DNA of 64,000 bases from an uncultured Bacteroidales bacterium (GCA_902781045.1 CACZHT010000006.1:51746-115745), one strand, 5' to 3'; shown: positions 18,677 to 28,473, numbered from the stretch's first letter. Notes: a model not told the origin generated them from the sequence alone. Made by a program: numbers and translations.

Positions 18677-20578
18677 TCATTCGCCTGTGAGCGACGTAAT
18701 CTCGCCAGCCTTGTGCGCCCATATCATGGGCTCTTGCAGCCACTTGTAGTTCTTGTAGGCTCCCAGTCGCTGCAGCTCGGCCCTGTTGTACTTCTCCTCG
18801 GTCTCGGGGTCGTAGTTGAGTCGCTGAATCCAGGTGTTCTCCTTCTGCGCCTCGGTCAGGCCATCAATCCAGTAGGCGGCATACAGGTTGTATGGCCGGC
18901 GCAACTCGGGATAAACAATCTCGTTGGCATCGCCGATGCCATAGTTGTTGCGCTTGTTGCTATAGTGGTAGCGCCGCATGTCGGTCCACTGTTCGGGTTG
19001 GAGATACATGGCGATGTACTTCTGTTGCATCAGGTCGCTGAGCGAGAACTCACTGGGATTGAAGAACCAGTGCTTGTTTCCGCGGTTCTCCACCTTGTCG
19101 ACCGACGGTGTTGATCCCGATCGGAAGTAGTCCTCATTGTTGAGGAAGGCGTTGACCTGTGCCTCCCAGTACTCGGCCTGCTCATATCCGGGCTTGCCAC
19201 CAGCCACCGAGTTGCCGGGATACTTGTTGTCGGTGCGCTCGTTGTAGTTGGGGTTGGGATACTTCTCGAGGAAGAAGTCCAGGTGCCGCTGGATGTTCCA
19301 CTGCGTGGCCTCCTTGGCCAGTGCGCATGCCTCGGCTTTGCGTCCCAGCCAGTAGAGTGCCTCGGCCTTGATGAAGTAGAGTTCCTCCATGGTGAAGATG
19401 GGATTGTAAGAGTCGGTCGCACCAGCATATGCTCCCATGTAGAGATGCGGGTAGTTGGCAATCTTATAGGATGTGCCCATGCCGATGTTGTTCTCGAGAT
19501 AGCGCATCTTGATGACCTCGCTGGTGGTGGCGGCATCACGCGGACCGGTACGCGCGATCATCAACAAGGCGCAGCGCGGGTCGTTGGCAAAGCCGTCGTG
19601 CGCCCGTTCGCCATTGTACATGCCGCATTTTGCCGGATCGTCGGGCTTGCTGATGCCCAACAGGTCGACCATAAACCACTTGGACGGGATTGCGCTCCCG
19701 AGCAGGTTACCACGCGACTCCCACGAATTGATGATGGGCTGTGCCACACTCCACACGGCGTTCTGCGTGTTGGTACCACCATCCCACTTGTAGCGCGGCT
19801 CATTGCCGAACCATGCTCCATAGCGCAAGTCGCCCTTACGCCACTGGTTGATGGCCGCATCGGCCGCTGCTATAATCTGGTTGCACACCTCGGTTCCGGT
19901 GTTGATATTAGGTATGTTGCGCAGCAACAATCGCGCCTTGATGGCATACACCAGTCCTTTCCACTTCTCCAGGTCGCCGCCATAGACACGGTCTTCCTTA
20001 AAAGTGATTTCTTGATTGGTTGTCGCCTGAGTAATCTCGGGATTCTCATACATGGCAATCAGTTCGTCGCACTCGTCGAGCATCCACTTGTAGATAGATG
20101 CCTGTGTGTCGTAGGCCGGCGAGTTGCTCACATAAGCCTGGCTGCGCGGCATGTCGCCAAAAGCATCGGTGGTAAGCTGCGTTGACATCAGCTTGATGGT
20201 TCGCGCAATCAGCTCGTAGTTGGGCGAATTGATTTTCTGCGCGTTTTCAATCAGGTTTACGCAGTTCTTACCGATGTCGTAGAAGTGGCGCCTCCACATC
20301 GGGTGACGATTCATGGTCAGCATCTCCCACTCACACTTATAGGAGTAGGCACCGACCGAACTCTTTCCACCCGTTGTGAGCATTTGCGAGAAGTAGGCAT
20401 AATACTCCGAATGGTCATACACCACTTGCTGAGCATAGAAGACAATCGTGGGCAAGCCCACTTTGGCATCAATAGAATGTGGCTTGTCGGGGTCAACATT
20501 CTCATCAAGCATATCATTGCAACCCAGCGTGAGCAGTGACAATGATAAAAGCAAGGAAAATTGTAATATCTTTTTCAT
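18677..20578 (-). CDS. susD-like: SusD/RagB-family nutrient-binding lipoprotein
   Basis: 633 residues with lipobox LSLLTLGC. The N terminus NDMLDENVDPDKPHSID and the helical TPR-like body (FTMEELYFIKAEALYWLGRKAEACAL near 380-405) are typical of SusD-like proteins; the opening resembles the SusD-like_2 subgroup. It lies 15 bp after susC. SusD forms the lid over its SusC channel and captures the substrate at the outer membrane. The ligand cannot be read from sequence; neighbouring GHL10 enzymes suggest a glycan or glycopeptide. It is longer than many SusD proteins (about 500-550 residues). Confidence 0.93.
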   Translation of the reverse strand: MKKILQFSLLLSLSLLTLGCNDMLDENVDPDKPHSIDAKVGLPTIVFYAQQVVYDHSEYYAYFSQMLTTGGKSSVGAYSYKCEWEMLTMNRHPMWRRHFYDIGKNCVNLIENAQKINSPNYELIARTIKLMSTQLTTDAFGDMPRSQAYVSNSPAYDTQASIYKWMLDECDELIAMYENPEITQATTNQEITFKEDRVYGGDLEKWKGLVYAIKARLLLRNIPNINTGTEVCNQIIAAADAAINQWRKGDLRYGAWFGNEPRYKWDGGTNTQNAVWSVAQPIINSWESRGNLLGSAIPSKWFMVDLLGISKPDDPAKCGMYNGERAHDGFANDPRCALLMIARTGPRDAATTSEVIKMRYLENNIGMGTSYKIANYPHLYMGAYAGATDSYNPIFTMEELYFIKAEALYWLGRKAEACALAKEATQWNIQRHLDFFLEKYPNPNYNERTDNKYPGNSVAGGKPGYEQAEYWEAQVNAFLNNEDYFRSGSTPSVDKVENRGNKHWFFNPSEFSLSDLMQQKYIAMYLQPEQWTDMRRYHYSNKRNNYGIGDANEIVYPELRRPYNLYAAYWIDGLTEAQKENTWIQRLNYDPETEEKYNRAELQRLGAYKNYKWLQEPMIWAHKAGEITSLTGE

Positions 20579-20593
20579 CGTAGTCAGTCGGTT

Positions 20594-23500
20594 TTAAAAT
20601 GTTGCTTTAAGCGTAAAATTAAAACTACGTGTCGATGGAACAGCATAGTTGTCGATGCCCATTCCACCCGGGCCGCCGGCCGTCGAAGCCAGCACCGCCG
20701 GGTCGGAACCCGTGTACTTGGTGAGCAGGAACAGATTGCGCCCAGTCAATGTGGCGCTCAAGCCCTTGACTGCCCACGTCTTCTTGAACAGCGGTGTGAA
20801 GTCATAGCCCAATGTCACATAGCTCAGACGTATGTATGACCCGTCCTCAATGAAGTTGGACGACACCGTACTATAATATTGAGAGATAAAGTTGTTGTCC
20901 AGCACAATCGGTGTGCGGTTTTTCTCGTAGGTGACTGTGCCATCGGGTGCTGTGACGGCCTGCACACCGTTGAAGATAATCTCGCGGTTACGATACTTAT
21001 CATACAGGTGGTTCATACCATTGCTGATGAGGCTTCGGCCAGTGACATTGACCACATCGCCACCCTTGCGTGTATCGAGCAGGAATGACAGTGTCGCATT
21101 CTTGTAGCGGAAGCTCGAGCCTAAGCCCAACAAGAAGTCCGGCTCACGGTTGCCGATATACAACCCCTTCTGCGGACTGATGATGGGATAGCCATTCTCG
21201 TCACAGATGACATTGCCGTTGGGGTCTCGCTCGTAGTCCTTGCCCGAGATGCCTGTCGAAGACTCGCCCAGGCGAGCCACCGGGAAGATGTCGCCATACT
21301 GCGTACCCTGAATCTCAATAATGTCCTCAGGCAGCGAGATGACCTTGCCTCGGTTATACGAGAAGTTGAGCGTTGCTGTCCAGTCGATGTCTCGGTTTTT
21401 GATAATGTCCTGCGCCAGGGTAATCTCCATACCATGATTCTCCAGCTCGCCTTCGTTGCGAGTCTGCAAAATCATACCCGATGCCGGCGACACACGCACA
21501 GTGACAATCTGATTGCCCACACTTGTGGAGTAGTAGGCCAAGTCAAGCCGTGTGCGACTGTTGAAGAAGCGCAAGTCAGCACCAATCTCCCACGAGCTCG
21601 TCATCTCGGGGTGAAGGTCATAAGCTCGGCCAATGGTGGGATCGACACCATAGCCGCCATCAGGGAACATCACCCACTGCTTGTAGGTGTCGGTGAACTT
21701 GTATGGTGGGCCATCCTTACCGACCTTGGCCCAGTTACCACGTAGCTTGCCGTAAGAGAACCATTTGTTCTGCAGGTGGAACAGCTCGCTGAAGATCACA
21801 CCACCCGTGACCGAAGCGTACGAGTAGTTGGTCTGCGGTGCCTGCTTGAAGCGCGATGAGCCATCCATGCGGTAAGTGCCCGACAACTGTGCCATGCCCT
21901 TGTAATCGAACCTCAGCTCGCCGAAGTATCCGTATTTGTTCCACTTGCTGTGGCTCAACACCGAGCGATTGAAAATCACCAGATTGGCATTTTCAAAGTC
22001 CACATTGTTGTAGCTGTAGTAATCACCACCGAGCTGGAAGTTCTCACCGTAGATTGACGTACTCACACCGGAATACTGCTTCCACTCCATACCGTAGAGG
22101 ATATTGAAAGAGAAGTCTTGGGCAAAAGTCTTCTTGTAAGTCGCCAAAAATTGAGTCACCCACTGCTCACCCCTCGAGGGCGAGAAACTATATGAGCCAA
22201 ACAACGACTGAGAGTCGGTGAGTGCGGCCTGCACATTTGTGTCATCCGGATTGAGCAAGTCCCCCTCGTAGATGCGAGGCACCGAATAACCATCATAGAT
22301 TGAATAGGCCTTGTCGTAGGTGACTTTGCCCGTAAACTCCAGATCGTCGATGGGTCGGTACTGCACCATGCCATTGATGATGTAACGCGTGTCCTCGGTG
22401 CGGGCTTTGTCCTTGTATCGGCCATAGTAGGGCGACACCCCTGCGTTGATGCGCTCAAGGTCGGTCAACTTGTCCCAAGCCTCATAGCGTGCCCACCAGT
22501 TGACATGTCCCTCAAGCGTCTCGTAGTCAGCCATATTCTTGTTGCGTCCCCAATTATAGATGGTAGAGATGGGACTGCCCGAGCCACGCGCGGTGCTGTT
22601 CTTCAGGTTGGCCGACAACTGCAGTGTGACCTGCTTGGACGGGTGAAAAGTACCCTTGATGAATGCAGTGAGCTGTTTCTTGTAGTCCTTGGGGACAATT
22701 CCCTGATTGTTCATGTAGGAGACTGAGGCATAGGCACTGAACTTCTCTGTTCCACCCGACACCGACGCGTCGTACTTCTGCATCACTCCGGTGGTTAAGA
22801 ATTTTCCCACGTTGTCATAGCAAATGTCCTCGGCACGAAGGTAAGGGCCCCAGCCACCGCTGGCGGTATTCTCCTTGTACATGCCCCGACTACCCGGCAT
22901 AAACATGGACTGCAACTTGGGCACACGGGCTGCACGGCTCACCTCGAGGGTGGTCTGCACATTGACGCGTACCGAGCCATCCTTGCTGCCGTTCTTGGTG
23001 GTGATCATGATCACACCATTGGCTGCCTCCTGGCCATAGAGTGCCGACGCTGCAGCTCCCTTGAGCACGGTCATGCTCTCAATGTCATTCGGGTTCAGGT
23101 CGCCCAGCGATGAGCCTTGTCCGCGAATGGCCACGCCGTCGACAATCATCAGAGGCTCATTGTTCTGACTGGGGTTCATCGACGAGATGGCTCGGATGAT
23201 CACCTGCGTGCTTGCGTTAGGCGAACCGCCACCTGTCGACACCTGCAGACCGGCCACCTTGCCCTGCAACGAGTTGGCAAAGTTGGCCGACCCTCCAGCA
23301 GTCACTTGGTCAGAATCGAGCTGCTGCACAGCGAAGTTCAGTTTTTTCTTCTCCTGGGTCTGTCCCATGGCGGTGACCACGACCTCGCCCAGCACTTGGG
23401 CATTCTCCTTGAGCTCGATGTTGATCACCGTCTTTCCCGCGGTGACCTTGATCGACACCGGTTCCATGCCCACATAGGTCACATCCAGCACCTCGCCGTC

Positions 23501-23689
23501 ATTGGCCTCGATGGCATATCTGCCGTCCACATCGGTGGCGGTGCCGCGGGTGGTGCCGTGCACCTGAATGGTGGCCCCGATGATGGGCTCGCCGTCAGAT
23601 GCCTGAGTCACCACGCCTGTGATTGTGCGGCCCATGCCCCACACCGCCATCAGTGCGAATAACAGTAGCATTAGTAGCTGTTTTCTCAT
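20594..23689 (-). CDS. susC-like: SusC/RagA-family TonB-dependent outer-membrane transporter
   Basis: 1,031 residues. Signal peptide 1-20, a CarboxypepD_reg-like domain (ITGVVTQASDGEPIIGATI, about 22-100), the TonB-box-like EVVVTAMG, a plug with the SusC/RagA signature LKGAAASALYGQEAANGVIM (about 208-228), and a 22-strand barrel ending in SFNFTLKATF with a terminal aromatic residue. It imports the substrate captured by the adjacent SusD, energised by TonB. It has its own promoter at 23767-23794. No anti-sigma or hybrid two-component regulator is encoded next to it, so control of the locus is unclear. Confidence 0.95.
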   Translation of the reverse strand: MRKQLLMLLLFALMAVWGMGRTITGVVTQASDGEPIIGATIQVHGTTRGTATDVDGRYAIEANDGEVLDVTYVGMEPVSIKVTAGKTVINIELKENAQVLGEVVVTAMGQTQEKKKLNFAVQQLDSDQVTAGGSANFANSLQGKVAGLQVSTGGGSPNASTQVIIRAISSMNPSQNNEPLMIVDGVAIRGQGSSLGDLNPNDIESMTVLKGAAASALYGQEAANGVIMITTKNGSKDGSVRVNVQTTLEVSRAARVPKLQSMFMPGSRGMYKENTASGGWGPYLRAEDICYDNVGKFLTTGVMQKYDASVSGGTEKFSAYASVSYMNNQGIVPKDYKKQLTAFIKGTFHPSKQVTLQLSANLKNSTARGSGSPISTIYNWGRNKNMADYETLEGHVNWWARYEAWDKLTDLERINAGVSPYYGRYKDKARTEDTRYIINGMVQYRPIDDLEFTGKVTYDKAYSIYDGYSVPRIYEGDLLNPDDTNVQAALTDSQSLFGSYSFSPSRGEQWVTQFLATYKKTFAQDFSFNILYGMEWKQYSGVSTSIYGENFQLGGDYYSYNNVDFENANLVIFNRSVLSHSKWNKYGYFGELRFDYKGMAQLSGTYRMDGSSRFKQAPQTNYSYASVTGGVIFSELFHLQNKWFSYGKLRGNWAKVGKDGPPYKFTDTYKQWVMFPDGGYGVDPTIGRAYDLHPEMTSSWEIGADLRFFNSRTRLDLAYYSTSVGNQIVTVRVSPASGMILQTRNEGELENHGMEITLAQDIIKNRDIDWTATLNFSYNRGKVISLPEDIIEIQGTQYGDIFPVARLGESSTGISGKDYERDPNGNVICDENGYPIISPQKGLYIGNREPDFLLGLGSSFRYKNATLSFLLDTRKGGDVVNVTGRSLISNGMNHLYDKYRNREIIFNGVQAVTAPDGTVTYEKNRTPIVLDNNFISQYYSTVSSNFIEDGSYIRLSYVTLGYDFTPLFKKTWAVKGLSATLTGRNLFLLTKYTGSDPAVLASTAGGPGGMGIDNYAVPSTRSFNFTLKATF

Positions 23690-23766
23690 AATTACATCAT
23701 TTTATGTTAGTGTTGTTTTGTGCTTGTCAACTTTCAATTTCGCCAAAAAATCAGCATTTCACGCTA

Positions 23767-23794
23767 CAAACTTACACAATATTTCACAAACAAA
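23767..23794 (-). promoter_or_regulatory. promoter of the susC operon
   Basis: On the minus strand TAAGTTTG (23774-23767) matches the -7 box TAnnTTTG, with TTTG 16 bp upstream (23794-23791). This leaves a leader of about 70 nt before the susC start. Confidence 0.5.
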
Positions 23795-23819
23795 AAAGTG
23801 ACTTTAATAAAAAAGCCAC
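23792..23819 (-). terminator. intrinsic terminator of the upstream GHL10 gene
   Basis: On the minus strand GTGGCT pairs with AGTCAC (one G-T pair) around a short AT loop, followed by six T. It sits 25 bp after the GHL10 stop at 23844 and touches the -33 region of the susC promoter, so the two units appear separately transcribed. Confidence 0.5.
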
Positions 23820-23843
23820 ACATTTAAGTTTTTTTATATTTAA

Positions 23844-26800
23844 CTACAACAATTTTTCTATTTTAACATTTTTACCCAGCATGAAGTTGACAACCATGTT
23901 GACATCAGCCACATCGACCACACCATCGCCAGTGACATCACTCGCTTCTTGCAACTCGTGGCTCACAAGCTTCCCGAGCATCACATTGACAACCGTGTTG
24001 ACATCAGCCACATCGACCTCGCCATCGCCGGTGACATCCCCCAGGATGCCCGCGGTCAGGGTGTAGGCAGCCAGGCCGTTGCCCGGCACATAGATGTAGA
24101 GGCTCTTCTGGTTGGGGTGCTCACCATCGGCCACACAGCAAGGCGCATCCCACGTGGCACTGTTGACACTGCCCAGCCCCTGGGCAGGAAAGATCCAAGT
24201 GGCACGGTAATCGGCCAATTTCTCACCGCCTTCGCTCTGGGCAAGCATGAAACGGAAGCCCGTGGCACTGCGGTAGTCGCTATAGGGATAGAGCATATAC
24301 CGCCGGCCCTGCAGCTCGAAGAAGGCAGCGCCGTTGGCCTCGGTACCCTCAGGGCGTATGGCGGCATTGGCATCAAACGAGTCTTGCACCTTGCCTGTGT
24401 CCAGGCTGTAACGCGTGAGGTGGGTCGAACCGCCAGTGACCCAGACGGTCTCCTCAAGTCCGGGATAAACACGTGGTGCCAGACCGAAGTACTCGGCACT
24501 TGCGGGACAGAACGACTGCGCCTTGATCACCTGCGTGCCCAGGACATAGGCACTACCGGCACCTGCCACCTGCCACTTGACCACCTCGGTGCCGTTGCTC
24601 AAAGCCGCATAGACGTGATAGCTGCGTGCCATGATGTCGCCTCTGACGTTGCAGTGATCCACGCGTCTTCCTGTGGTCTCGGTCGTAGTCATCGAACCGA
24701 CAAGCGTGGCATGCCCCGAGTCGGGGTCGACATGATAGAGCAGGATGGGCGTGGTGGAGATGTTGAGCACCAGGTTGCTGATGAGCACATGTCCGGCATC
24801 GTCCTGAAAGATGTCGTTGCCAGGATAATAGGAGCACTGCACCACTCGATCGACCATCACCTTCTTGAGCAACTCGCCCGTCTTGGCACTGTAGTGCAAG
24901 ATGTAGACATCGGCATCAATGGCTCCGGCACTACGTCCGATGACCAGCACACGGTCATTCCACACGGTGAAGCCACGGTTCATCAGTCCGTCACTGTCAA
25001 AGGTCATGTTGTCATAATCGGCCTTGACCGAGCGCACCCAACGGTTGTCCAGCCGCAGGCTGCCCAGCGGCTCATACTGGCTCACGTCACGCTTGATGAC
25101 ATAGCCTTGCTCAATGTTGCCCACCTCGCGCTCGCCGGTAATCAGCGTCCAGACCTGTGAGGGTGTGGACAGGCGGCCACGCTGCTGGGTGATGATACGC
25201 CAGTAGTAGGTAGCCTCGGCCGACAATGTGTTCAGGTCGACAACCGCTTCACTGGAGGTCAAGCCCTTGACATCGAGCACAACGTAGGCAAAGTCGGCAT
25301 CTGTCGCCACTTGCAGGCGGTAGGTGGCATCGGTGGCATCGCTCCAGTCGAAGCGTTGCTCCCACTCGACGGTTGTGCCATCGGCAGGCGACAGCAGGGT
25401 CACAGCGTCGGCGTGTCCCGTGGGGGCGTTGACATAGGACGGTTCATACTCGTTGCCCCAGCCATCGACTTGCGTCACGGCATACCAATGATCAGAGCGG
25501 TACTGCTCGGGCAACTCTAAGGTATTGGCAAACGACACCTTTATTAAATAATCGCTCTTGATGCCGTCAAATTGCTCGCTCCAGATCTCATCGGCCGGCA
25601 CCGAATTGGGGATGGCATAGACACCATACTTGACGGGCCGCACACCCGGGTCGTCCCAAGTAAGGACATCGCCCATGATAGCCAAGTTCTGCGGAGCACC
25701 CAGTTCAAAACGGTCTTTCCAGGTCAGGGCCGGAGCCAGGGCCTTGTGGGTGAACAGCGTCTGCGACAGGTAGTCACCGAAGCCCGAGCAAGTGGGGCCG
25801 CTGATGTACTTGGCACTATAGAAATTGACACCCGGCGCATTGTCCAGGTTGTACTGGCGGCTGTAGCGGATTTGCTGCAAAATCTCGTCCCAGTCGGCCT
25901 GGGTGTTGGTCTGGGCCATGAAGTAGATGTTGTGGCTGGCATAGTGATGCCGCCCGAAGTGGTTGGCCACATAACTCCACCACTGCGTCAACGGGCCGAA
26001 GGGGTTGGTCGCATGGTTTGTCTTCCAGTAGAGTTGCGGCGAGATGTAGTCGATGGTTCCCTCCTCGAGCCAGGCCAGCGGGTCGCTGTAGATGGTGTTG
26101 TACTGCCAGTCGCTGCCCGTGGGGCACGGGTCCACACCGTGCTGGGCAGCCGAGGTGGCACGCGTGCCGGCCACACCCGCCGGACCGATGGCAAACTTGA
26201 CACCGGGACGCGTGACCTGCACCATGTCATAGACGTTGCGCACCATCAGGTTGACATTGGCGCGGCGCCAGTCGGCAATCGACAGAGACGTGCCTGACTG
26301 CTGCCACAGCTGGTAATCGGGGGCCGACGCATCGGTGGGCGTACCATCACCGGGATAGAAGTAGTCATCGAAGATGATGCCGTCGATGTCATAGTTCTCA
26401 ATCATCTCACGGCACACGTCCACCACACGTTGCCGCGAGCCTTCGAGGGCAGGGTTGAACACCACGCGGGTGCCCACTTGCATCAGTAGGCCTGAGTTTT
26501 TCAGCGCCTGGTCCTGCGGCGTGTTGCAGTCGTTGCCACTGCTGTTGCTGAAGCGGTAAGGGTTGACCCACACATGGCACTCCAGGCCGCGCTTGTGGCA
26601 CTCGGCAACGGCAAACTCCAGGGGGTCCCACCCGGGGTCTTGACCACGCGTGCCGGTGAGGTAGCTAGACCACGGCTCATAGCTCGACTTGTAGAATGCA
26701 TCGGCCATGGGACGCGCTTGCAGGCAGATGCCGTTCATGTTGGCAGCCTCAAAGCCGTCGAGCAAGTCGGTGAGTTGTTTCTTCTGCTTGGCAATGACAC

Positions 26801-26951
26801 TGGCGCCGGTGCCACGAGTCTGTGGCCAGTCGATGTTGCTCACTGTGGCGACCCACACAGTGCGCATCTCACGCTTCTGAGACTCTTGTGCCACTACACT
26901 GAGAGCCATTAACAATACAATCAAAGAAAATAAAAATTGTTTCATATTCAT
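23844..26951 (-). CDS. GHL10-family glycosyl hydrolase with propeller-like and dockerin-like regions
   Basis: 1,035 residues with a signal peptide (about 1-21). Residues ~26-380 are GHL10: REMRTVWVATVSNIDWPQ, GICLQARPMADAFY, WDPLEFAVAECHKRGLE, WVNPYRF, DGIIFDDYFYPGDG. It is clearly paralogous to the 13.1-kb gene. Two FnIII-like domains follow (~420-610), then ~350 residues with WNDRVLVIGRSAGAIDADVY and TLVGSMTTTETTGRRV, a propeller-like region resembling the 11.7-kb protein. It ends in two dockerin-like repeats (DVTGDGEVDVADVN and DVTGDGVVDVADVN, with TVVNVMLGK or MVVNFMLGK). It thus looks like a fusion of the two proteins encoded at 11.7 and 13.1 kb. Own promoter at 26975. Confidence 0.88.
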   Translation of the reverse strand: MNMKQFLFSLIVLLMALSVVAQESQKREMRTVWVATVSNIDWPQTRGTGASVIAKQKKQLTDLLDGFEAANMNGICLQARPMADAFYKSSYEPWSSYLTGTRGQDPGWDPLEFAVAECHKRGLECHVWVNPYRFSNSSGNDCNTPQDQALKNSGLLMQVGTRVVFNPALEGSRQRVVDVCREMIENYDIDGIIFDDYFYPGDGTPTDASAPDYQLWQQSGTSLSIADWRRANVNLMVRNVYDMVQVTRPGVKFAIGPAGVAGTRATSAAQHGVDPCPTGSDWQYNTIYSDPLAWLEEGTIDYISPQLYWKTNHATNPFGPLTQWWSYVANHFGRHHYASHNIYFMAQTNTQADWDEILQQIRYSRQYNLDNAPGVNFYSAKYISGPTCSGFGDYLSQTLFTHKALAPALTWKDRFELGAPQNLAIMGDVLTWDDPGVRPVKYGVYAIPNSVPADEIWSEQFDGIKSDYLIKVSFANTLELPEQYRSDHWYAVTQVDGWGNEYEPSYVNAPTGHADAVTLLSPADGTTVEWEQRFDWSDATDATYRLQVATDADFAYVVLDVKGLTSSEAVVDLNTLSAEATYYWRIITQQRGRLSTPSQVWTLITGEREVGNIEQGYVIKRDVSQYEPLGSLRLDNRWVRSVKADYDNMTFDSDGLMNRGFTVWNDRVLVIGRSAGAIDADVYILHYSAKTGELLKKVMVDRVVQCSYYPGNDIFQDDAGHVLISNLVLNISTTPILLYHVDPDSGHATLVGSMTTTETTGRRVDHCNVRGDIMARSYHVYAALSNGTEVVKWQVAGAGSAYVLGTQVIKAQSFCPASAEYFGLAPRVYPGLEETVWVTGGSTHLTRYSLDTGKVQDSFDANAAIRPEGTEANGAAFFELQGRRYMLYPYSDYRSATGFRFMLAQSEGGEKLADYRATWIFPAQGLGSVNSATWDAPCCVADGEHPNQKSLYIYVPGNGLAAYTLTAGILGDVTGDGEVDVADVNTVVNVMLGKLVSHELQEASDVTGDGVVDVADVNMVVNFMLGKNVKIEKLL

Positions 26952-26974
26952 TTAGTCTTTAGAGATTTATGCTG

Positions 26975-26982
26975 CAAAGTTA
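26975..26982 (-). promoter_or_regulatory. -7 element of the GHL10 gene
   Basis: TAACTTTG on the minus strand lies 23 bp before ATG 26951. It is divergent from, and within about 15 bp of, the plus-strand element at 26994. Confidence 0.5.
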
Positions 26983-26993
26983 GAAAATATTTG

Positions 26994-27001
26994 TAATTTT
27001 G
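26994..27001 (+). promoter_or_regulatory. -7 element of the DUF6249-like/sigma operon
   Basis: TAATTTTG matches TAnnTTTG, 75 bp before ATG 27076. The -33 box is not clear. Confidence 0.4.
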
Positions 27002-27075
27002 CCACAACTTTTGCAACTTTTTCGCACACTCGATGCGTCTAATGCACGAAAACAAATTATAAAAGATCTACAAAG

Positions 27076-27882
27076 ATGAAAAAAATCACATTACTGATTA
27101 TGGCTACAATGATGGCCATCATACCCCCGAGTGCTGCCGACAACGTGCAACTGCAAGGCGACACTTTGATTATCGCCAGCGACGGCGACACGGTGCGACT
27201 GACCTCATCGCAGATCACCAAGAAACTGGGTATCCTGCTAGATGACACAATCATCAACATGACTGATGAGGTAGCAGAACCCATTGAGCGAGACAACAAG
27301 AGCGACTGGCGCGTTAGGATGCAAGAGGTTTGGTCGAGCACTGCCGAAACCATCGGGCTGGCCTTCATCTGGGGCATGGTCTGCCTCATCGCGCTCATTA
27401 TGCTGTTCAATTACCTCAAACGCCGCCGCAAGTACAAGATGGTAGAGAAAGCCATCGAGAAGAACTACCCGCTGCCACCCTACATATTCGACGGCCATGC
27501 GACGGCACAGCCCGTGTGGAACACCCCTGCCCCACAGCAGCCCGTCCAAGGCACGCCTATCGAGGATGGCACACCCGTCGAACCCGCACTGGACGAGAAC
27601 GGCACCCCCACTCCCCCACCTTTCAATGTACAGAACGACCCGTGGAATGGTCAAGCCACGCAAGCGACACAGCAACCGGCCATGGAAACGCCGCGCATCA
27701 ACTGGCGCGCCTTCCAGAACAGTTTCATCCTGGTGGCCGTGGGACTGGGACTGATGATTATGTTCCACGAGACCATGCTGGTAGGCGTTTTCTCAATCCT
27801 CGTGCTCATCGGGTTGGGCAAGGGTTTCATCGAGTATCAGGAACAGCGCGACGCCATCAACGGCTGGCGCAACAGGCAGTAG
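27076..27882 (+). CDS. DUF6249-like membrane protein encoded with an ECF sigma factor
   Basis: 268 residues: a signal peptide (MKKITLLIMATMMAIIPPSAA), a small extracytoplasmic part, one membrane helix (about 98-115, LAFIWGMVCLIALIMLF), a basic stretch RRRKYKMVEKAIEKNYPLPP, a Pro/Gln-rich linker, and two more helices near the C terminus. The basic stretch and terminal helices resemble the DUF6249 family, often found beside sigma factors in Bacteroidales. It leads a three-gene operon (this gene, an ECF sigma factor, a small membrane protein), suggesting envelope-stress sensing; that role is inferred. Confidence 0.7.
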   Translation: MKKITLLIMATMMAIIPPSAADNVQLQGDTLIIASDGDTVRLTSSQITKKLGILLDDTIINMTDEVAEPIERDNKSDWRVRMQEVWSSTAETIGLAFIWGMVCLIALIMLFNYLKRRRKYKMVEKAIEKNYPLPPYIFDGHATAQPVWNTPAPQQPVQGTPIEDGTPVEPALDENGTPTPPPFNVQNDPWNGQATQATQQPAMETPRINWRAFQNSFILVAVGLGLMIMFHETMLVGVFSILVLIGLGKGFIEYQEQRDAINGWRNRQ

Positions 27883-27885
27883 GCC

Positions 27886-27930
27886 TCCCAGAACTCCCAG
27901 TTTTCCCAGAAATCCCAGAAATCCCAGAAA
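27886..27930 (+). repeat. five 9-bp tandem repeats (TCCCAGAAN)
   Basis: TCCCAG recurs at 27886, 27895, 27904, 27913 and 27922, exactly 9 bp apart, filling the gap between the membrane protein and the sigma-factor start at 27936. A 9-bp period keeps any reading frame. It may arise by slippage and could tune translation of the sigma gene. Confidence 0.85.
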
Positions 27931-27935
27931 AAACA

Positions 27936-28472
27936 ATGAAAAAAATCGACGAACTGCGACTGATAGCGCAATGCGCGCTGGGCGACAGCCGGCAAGCCTT
28001 CGGGCAACTGGTTGAGGCCTATCAGTCGCAGCTGCGCCGATTCTTGATGAACCTCACCGGCGGCGACGAAGCACTCACCGATGACCTGGCACAAGAAACT
28101 TTTCTCAAGGCCTACGTCAACGTGCGCAACTTCAAGGGACTGTCGAGTTTCGCCACCTGGCTCTATCGCATCGCCTACAACGAGTTCTACAGCCATGCCC
28201 GGGCGCAGCACCCCACGCAAGAGCTCGACAATGCCACAGCGGGTGAGGCCATGACCGACCGCTCGGCCCAGGCCACCGAAGCCAGTCTGACGGTGCGCGC
28301 GGCACTGGCACAACTCGACGAGACCGAGCGCGCCATCATCACCCTGTTCTATATCGAAGACCTGCCCGTCAAGCGAGTGGCTCAAATCGTCTCGATGCCC
28401 GAGAACACTGTCAAGTCGCACCTGCGGCGAGGCAAGGAAAAAATGAAACAACTGATTAAAACACCCTACTGA
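27936..28472 (+). CDS. ECF RNA polymerase sigma factor
   Basis: 178 residues from ATG 27936; the open frame extends further upstream, but that part overlaps the preceding gene. Sigma region 2 includes LTDDLAQETFLKAYVNVRNF and SFATWLYRIAYNEFYSHAR. Region 4 is TERAIITLFYIEDLPVKRVA with the helix-turn-helix MPENTVKSHLRRGKEKMK. It directs RNA polymerase to a small regulon. The gene ends one base before the next start, so it is co-expressed with a small membrane protein that may act as its anti-sigma partner. Confidence 0.92.
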   Translation: MKKIDELRLIAQCALGDSRQAFGQLVEAYQSQLRRFLMNLTGGDEALTDDLAQETFLKAYVNVRNFKGLSSFATWLYRIAYNEFYSHARAQHPTQELDNATAGEAMTDRSAQATEASLTVRAALAQLDETERAIITLFYIEDLPVKRVAQIVSMPENTVKSHLRRGKEKMKQLIKTPY

Positions 28473-28473
28473 C

